NCBI GenBank assembly: GCA_017650795.1
Contig: JAGCEE010000239.1
Coordinates: forward strand, 1 to 8,635
DNA: 8,635 bases
Direction: 5' to 3'
DNA from: Clostridia bacterium
GTDB lineage: Bacteria > Bacillota > Clostridia > Christensenellales > UBA1242
The notes below the pieces were generated by a model that was not told the origin of the DNA, did not search any database, and saw nothing but the letters and a program-made list of their open reading frames with translations. Shown in pieces: positions 6,481 through 8,635 of the stretch. Made by a program: the position numbers and the translations under genes. Each line of letters opens with the position of its first letter. The first letter of the stretch is position 1.

Positions 6481-6485
6481 ATGTA

Positions 6486-6518
6486 AAAAAACAAATCATA
6501 AACAATGATTTGTTTTTT
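6486..6518 (+). terminator. Intrinsic terminator of the diguanylate cyclase gene
   Basis: A 14-bp perfect stem, AAAAAACAAATCAT (6486-6499) with ATGATTTGTTTTTT (6505-6518), loop AAACA. It starts five bases after the stop codon. A-run and T-run symmetry means it can act in both directions. Confidence 0.9.
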
Positions 6519-6577
6519 AATGCGAAGGATTTAACCCATTTAACATTTTCTTTTCAAAAATGTCATGTCGGTAAAAT

Positions 6578-6618
6578 AAAAAAACTCAATATTACCACAA
6601 TGGTTTAACTGAGTTTTT
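6578..6618. terminator. Bidirectional terminator, probably for the ITPase gene
   Basis: Outer stem AAAAACTCA (6580-6588) / TGAGTTTTT (6610-6618), with an inner ACCA/TGGT pair (6594-6597, 6601-6604). Read on the minus strand, the stem is followed by GAGTTTTTTT, giving a terminator for the ITPase gene whose stop codon lies about 130 bp away. Confidence 0.65.
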
Positions 6619-6633
6619 GGTGCACCAGTATAT

Positions 6634-6673
6634 GTCTAAATTGAATACTTAAGTATTTGGTTTAGACTTTTTT
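6634..6673 (+). terminator. Long perfect palindrome with T-tract (terminator-like)
   Basis: GTCTAAA (6634-6640) pairs with TTTAGAC (6661-6667). Three wobble pairs follow (TTG with TGG), then AATACTT/AAGTATT (6644-6657), giving a continuous 17-bp arm with almost no loop. Seven bases of CTTTTTT follow at 6667-6673. It is oriented for + transcripts, but no + gene lies between it and the preceding terminators, so it may belong to an inserted or lost element. Confidence 0.5.
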
Positions 6674-6703
6674 GTTGTAAATACTGCTTTATTATTGATT
6701 ATA

Positions 6704-6724
6704 TGTTATAATAATTTGTAGGAG
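6704..6724 (+). promoter_or_regulatory. Orphan extended -10 promoter element and ribosome binding site
   Basis: A perfect extended -10, TGtTATAAT (6704-6712), is followed by AGGAG (6720-6724) and an ATG at 6734 (nine-base spacing). No good -35 lies 17 bp upstream. The elements point into the 3' end of the minus-strand ITPase gene, so whatever gene they served has been lost, or they are accidental in AT-rich DNA. Confidence 0.35.
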
Positions 6725-6733
6725 ATATTTCTT

Positions 6734-6805
6734 ATGATTTGTAATTTTATTGCTTTTTTAATAAATAGTTTGCTAAATCTTCAAAACCCTTATGGCTCCA
6801 GATAA
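6734..6805 (+). other. 23-codon orphan reading frame behind the extended -10/RBS
   Basis: ATG at 6734 to TAA at 6803-6805, beginning MICNFIAFLINSLLN. All but the first four or five codons lie antisense to the ITPase gene, whose stop codon is at 6747-6749. It could be the surviving first codons of a deleted gene or a meaningless frame. There is no recognisable family, and I do not call it a real gene. Confidence 0.12.
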
Positions 6806-7307
6806 GTAAGCGTTCTTCATCTTTAAAACACGCGAGTGTTTTGTCTGTCCCGTCGGCAACAAAAATATAATCCCAACTCCAACCATATTCACCATGCTTT
6901 TCTTTTGTTATTGTTCCGTATGTGATTGAACTAAAAGCAACTGGCTCTTTCCCATATTCACAATAAGCAAAACATTCTTTAAAATATGCCCTTCGATTGG
7001 TTTTTCCTTCTAATAATTTTAAGATGCCATCTTCACCAATGTGTTCATCTGCATAATGAGTGTATGGGCCTGGAAAACCATTTAATGCTTCAATAAAAAA
7101 GCCGGTGTCATTTTTTAATACGTCACATTTAAGTTTCTCGCTTGCTTCTTTTGCAGATGCGTTTGCAATGTTTTCAATATCATCATCTTGAATTTCATGG
7201 GTTGACATTTTAATGTGATTAACTTTTATTCCCATAGGTTCTAAAATCATCTTTGCAGTTTGAATTTTTGCCCAATTTCCGGTCACATAAGTTATTTCTT
7301 TCAACAA
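6747..7307 (-). CDS. ITPase/HAM1-RdgB family non-canonical purine NTP pyrophosphatase
   Basis: A 186-residue cytosolic enzyme expected to hydrolyse dITP, ITP and XTP to monophosphates, keeping deaminated purines out of DNA and RNA. Visible motifs are TGNWAK (9-14, phosphate-binding TGNxxK), EIQDDDIENIA (38-48), the catalytic DTGFFIEALNGFPGPY (67-82), SWDYIFVADG (144-153) in place of bacterial GYDPIF, and SHKG (171-174) in place of SHRG. LNGFPGPY and the W-D-x-x-F-x-x-DG block look closer to the eukaryotic/archaeal ITPA branch than to E. coli RdgB. The start is one of two tandem TTG codons (7307-7305 or 7304-7302), six or nine bases after GGAGG (7318-7314). That Shine-Dalgarno overlaps the TAA of an upstream minus-strand frame, as in an operon. 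It is flanked downstream by hairpin terminators. Confidence 0.85.
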   Translation of the reverse strand: MLKEITYVTGNWAKIQTAKMILEPMGIKVNHIKMSTHEIQDDDIENIANASAKEASEKLKCDVLKNDTGFFIEALNGFPGPYTHYADEHIGEDGILKLLEGKTNRRAYFKECFAYCEYGKEPVAFSSITYGTITKEKHGEYGWSWDYIFVADGTDKTLACFKDEERLLIWSHKGFEDLANYLLKKQ

Positions 7308-7318
7308 AAAACACCTCC

Positions 7319-7447
7319 TTAGTTTTTGGTTACAACAAAAAGCAAAAATGCTTTAGGTTTAAAATATTTTTTTATCTCAATTAAACGTCTAAATATATTA
7401 TAATAATTAAATTCAGAAATTTCAACTATTTCTCCGCCAGCAGATAA
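7319..7447 (-). pseudogene. Orphan C-terminal reading frame upstream of the ITPase gene
   Basis: On the minus strand a frame is open from a TGA at 7549-7547 to a TAA at 7321-7319. It contains no ATG and no ribosome binding site. Its last roughly 42 codons read like real protein: SAGGEIVEISEFNYY, FRRLIEIKKYFKPKAFLL, ending VVTKN. The TAA is immediately followed by GGAGG, the ribosome binding site of the ITPase gene, which is a classic operon junction. To the right of about 7447 the opposite strand encodes an HNH endonuclease fragment, so the real homology probably ends there. I read this as the surviving 3' end of a lost gene that was once co-transcribed with the ITPase. The family is not recognised. 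Confidence 0.4.
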
Positions 7448-7448
7448 A

Positions 7449-7652
7449 AGTTTAACACCAACGTATGACAAACTATTTGATAAAGGATTTATCACTTTTG
7501 AAAAGGATAAAACTTTACTAGTTTCACCTTGGTTGTCTCCAATAAATCAAAAGCGTTTGGGTATATACACGGGAAAGCTAATAAATCAGTTATCATTGGA
7601 TAGCAAACGAGAGGAATATTTGTAATATCATAGAGACTATATTTTTAACATA
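7449..7652 (+). pseudogene. Truncated and interrupted HNH endonuclease C-terminus
   Basis: Frame +, from codon AGT at 7449: LTPTYDKLFDKGFITFEKD (7452-7508), then LLVSPWLS, INQKRLGIY, and SKREEYL ending at TAA 7623-7625, after which the same frame continues YHRDYIF. HNH endonucleases of the restriction-like (HNH_2) group typically have NGLLLTPTYDxLFDKGFISF after the catalytic motif and end in a YLEYHRxxxF segment (recollection). Here the entire N-terminal part with the HNH catalytic motif is missing, and the Glu codon of YLEYHR is TAA, a probable GAA-to-TAA nonsense mutation. There is no start codon or ribosome binding site. This is a relic of a restriction-type or mobile nuclease, pointing to past horizontal transfer. 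Confidence 0.7.
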
Positions 7653-7654
7653 GT

Positions 7655-7691
7655 AAAAAAAAGACTAAATCGGTTTCGATTTAGTCTTTTT
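7655..7691 (-). terminator. Intrinsic terminator of tRNA-Arg
   Basis: A 15-bp stem AAAAAGACTAAATCG (7658-7672) / CGATTTAGTCTTTTT (7677-7691) with loop GTTT. Read on the minus strand, the stem follows the tRNA CCA end after two bases and is followed by the complement of an A-run (7655-7660), giving a good T-tract. Confidence 0.88.
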
Positions 7692-7692
7692 G

Positions 7693-7767
7693 TGGTGCGC
7701 TCGTCAGGACTCGAACCCGAAACAGCAGTTCCGTAGACTGCGGTGATATCCGTTTCACCACGGGCGC
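7693..7767 (-). tRNA. tRNA-Arg (anticodon ACG)
   Basis: A 75-nt tRNA including encoded CCA. The minus strand reads GCGCCCG for the acceptor 5' side, D stem GTGA/TCAC, anticodon stem GCAGT/ACTGC around loop CTACGGA (anticodon ACG, expected to be edited to ICG and read CGU/CGC/CGA), four-base variable loop TGTT, and T arm TCGGG-TTCGAGT-CCTGA. The acceptor has one C-A mismatch at the fifth pair (3' strand CGAGCGC). It stands alone with its own promoter and terminator. The mismatch could be tolerated or could indicate drift. Confidence 0.94.
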
Positions 7768-7807
7768 AAAATTGTTAATTTATGTAATCAAAATTAACAA
7801 TGCAATT

Positions 7808-7836
7808 AGTATATTTTAATAATACAAAATTGTCAA
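7808..7836 (-). promoter_or_regulatory. Promoter of tRNA-Arg
   Basis: On the minus strand: TTGACA (7836-7831), 17 bp, TATACT (7813-7808). Start is expected near 7801, 34 nt before the tRNA. The leader contains ATTGTTAATT (7771-7780) complementary to AATTAACAAT (7792-7801), a 10-bp hairpin at the very 5' end of the precursor that RNase P would remove with the leader. A short inverted pair (7829-7836 with 7845-7852) overlaps the -35 box and could be the weak transcript end of the upstream gene. Confidence 0.88.
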
Positions 7837-7864
7837 TATGTTTATTGGCAATATGAGTAAAAAA

Positions 7865-8116
7865 TTAACCCTTTAAGCCTCTTGATTGTCTATCCATATC
7901 TTCAACAACAATATCACAAATTTCTCCAAGTGATGCACAATATTTAAGCACGTCCCAAGGTTCATTGGTGTGAAAGTGTATTTTAATTAGTTCGCTATCG
8001 CCAACAGCAATCAAACAATCGCCTTTAAAATTATTTAAAAAATAATCTCTAATTTTATCTTCATCTAAATTTTTGCCTTCTATTAATAGTTGTGTGTCAT
8101 ATCTAAATTCTATCAT
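7865..8116 (-). CDS. Stand-alone FakA/YloV (DAK2-type) middle-domain protein
   Basis: An 83-residue protein matching the central region of the fatty-acid kinase subunit FakA (YloV), normally about 550 residues. It shows the pattern Y-x-T-x-x-x-I-E (6-13), then GDCLIAVGDSELIKIHFHTNEP (32-53), W-DVLKYCASLGEICDI and VEDMDRQ (71-77). FakA phosphorylates fatty acids bound to FakB; its middle domain mediates dimerisation and carries a Cys-His-His metal site (recollection). Both histidines are present (H47, H49 in KIHFH), but the cysteine position in YCTEF reads D7. The kinase domain and the FakB-binding C-terminal domain are absent. It looks intact: ATG, GGAGAAG (8125-8119) five bases upstream of the start from GGAG, and a clean stop. 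It may be a regulator or a relic; similar short proteins annotated 'kinase to dihydroxyacetone kinase' exist in clostridia as I recall. Confidence 0.75.
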   Translation of the reverse strand: MIEFRYDTQLLIEGKNLDEDKIRDYFLNNFKGDCLIAVGDSELIKIHFHTNEPWDVLKYCASLGEICDIVVEDMDRQSRGLKG

Positions 8117-8131
8117 ATCTTCTCCATAAAA

Positions 8132-8145
8132 CCCTTAGTTAAGGG
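8132..8145. promoter_or_regulatory. Palindrome upstream of the FakA-like gene
   Basis: CCCTTA (8132-8137) and TAAGGG (8140-8145) form a 14-base palindrome with a two-base centre. It starts 16 bases upstream of the start codon and seven bases from the ribosome binding site. In otherwise AT-only sequence it stands out and could be an operator or a small leader hairpin. No convincing -35/-10 pair was found for this gene between 8146 and 8273. Confidence 0.35.
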
Positions 8146-8273
8146 CACAAGATAATTATGCCTTTTATTAACTAAAAAGTAAAGGAATTTATTGTTTTTG
8201 TTTATTATAATTAAAACAATTTAAAAGTATTAAAACCTATTGATTAAGGACATTTAATTATCTTTAAATATAA

Positions 8274-8567
8274 TTATTTTAAAAGCTTTAAAATTTCTTC
8301 TTTTGGACCAAATCCAACCATTCTTGAAATCTCTTTGCCATCTTTAAAGCATATTACGCAAGGAATACTCATTATATTAAACTGCCTTGCAAGTTCCTCT
8401 TCTTCGTCTATGTTTATTTTATAAACATTATGCTCATTAGAAATGTCTTCCATAATTGGTGCAAGCATTCTACATGGGCCACACCACGAGGCGAAAAAAT
8501 CCACCAATACGGGTTCGCTAGAATTTATTGCATTATTAAATTCTACTTGTGATATTTGTTTAACCAT
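8274..8567 (-). CDS. trxA: Thioredoxin
   Basis: A 97-residue cytoplasmic thiol-disulfide oxidoreductase, slightly shorter than the usual 105. The redox motif WCGPC is at 28-32 after VDFFAS, and the cis-proline is P69 in MSIPCVICFKDG. Electrons come from thioredoxin reductase, not encoded here, and go to ribonucleotide reductase, peroxiredoxins and others. A TTG four codons upstream (8579) keeps the frame open but lies inside the Shine-Dalgarno; the ATG at 8567-8565 with GGAGG (8577-8573) five bases before it is the right start. Unusual are two extra cysteines just after the cis-proline (C70, C73), where most thioredoxins have Thr and an aliphatic residue. No clear terminator follows before the FakA-like gene (157-bp gap), so read-through is possible. 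Confidence 0.95.
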   Translation of the reverse strand: MVKQISQVEFNNAINSSEPVLVDFFASWCGPCRMLAPIMEDISNEHNVYKINIDEEEELARQFNIMSIPCVICFKDGKEISRMVGFGPKEEILKLLK

Positions 8568-8635
8568 ATTTTCCTCCAATATTTTTAGTATTGCAAATTT
8601 GTGTTGTTTTTAATCAACATTAACACCTTTATTAA

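Noticed and set aside
7448..7546. Minus-strand frame continuing upstream from the orphan C-terminus (reading KVINPLSN, VGVKLLSAGG)
   Set aside because: It looks protein-like, but this stretch is antisense to the HNH endonuclease homology, which I recognise with more certainty, so I treat the open antisense frame as coincidence. A translated search would settle it.
8568..8579. TTG start giving a 101-residue thioredoxin
   Set aside because: The four extra codons overlap the GGAGG ribosome binding site of the ATG at 8567; thioredoxins need no such extension.
8590..8635. Possible promoter for thioredoxin (TTGATT and AATACT on the minus strand)
   Set aside because: The spacing is 19 bp, both boxes are imperfect and the window ends here; not reliable enough to list.

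Overview
The window looks like a chromosomal stretch of a low-GC Gram-positive bacterium (Bacillota, most likely an uncultured clostridial or Mollicutes-related gut lineage). The reasons are the strong A+T bias with A/T-ending codons, strong GGAGG-type ribosome binding sites, textbook TTGACA-17-TATACT promoters, many U-tract hairpin terminators, and a tRNA with encoded CCA. No phage, CRISPR array or complete transposon is visible. The lineage assignment is inference from style only.

Layout. Positions 1-167 hold a 5S rRNA gene and its terminator, probably the end of an rRNA operon that starts outside the window. Positions 168-420 are a repeat-rich spacer: a MITE-like element whose arms resemble the 5S tail, a second terminator and an AT-rich palindrome. 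Then come, on the + strand, a short-chain dehydrogenase (471-1274) and an unusually long ThyX-type thymidylate synthase (1557-2711) with its own promoter. A bidirectional terminator separates thyX from a convergent, degenerate CYTH-domain protein (2773-3519, minus). A strong promoter then drives a PLP-dependent alpha-oxoamine synthase resembling serine palmitoyltransferase (3713-4894, +), followed by a membrane-anchored diguanylate cyclase (5110-6480, +). Both stand alone.

The right third is mostly minus strand and shows genome decay. A cluster of hairpins and an orphan promoter/RBS abut an ITPase/RdgB-family gene (6747-7307). Its ribosome binding site overlaps the stop codon of a lost upstream reading frame. 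That lost frame runs into a 5'-truncated HNH endonuclease remnant on the opposite strand (about 7449-7650). Then follow tRNA-Arg(ACG) with terminator and promoter, an 83-residue stand-alone FakA/YloV middle domain (7865-8116), and thioredoxin (8274-8567).

How the genes fit together. They are mostly independent housekeeping units: dTMP synthesis (ThyX), nucleotide-pool cleaning (ITPase), thiol redox (Trx), translation (5S, tRNA-Arg) and c-di-GMP signalling. Two, the oxoamine synthase and the FakA-like domain, hint at fatty-acid or sphingoid lipid metabolism. No single new multi-gene system is evident. The most unusual items are the tandem ThyX with complementary loss of active-site residues in its two halves, the SPT-like enzyme, the stand-alone FakA domain, and the scar between the ITPase gene and the tRNA.
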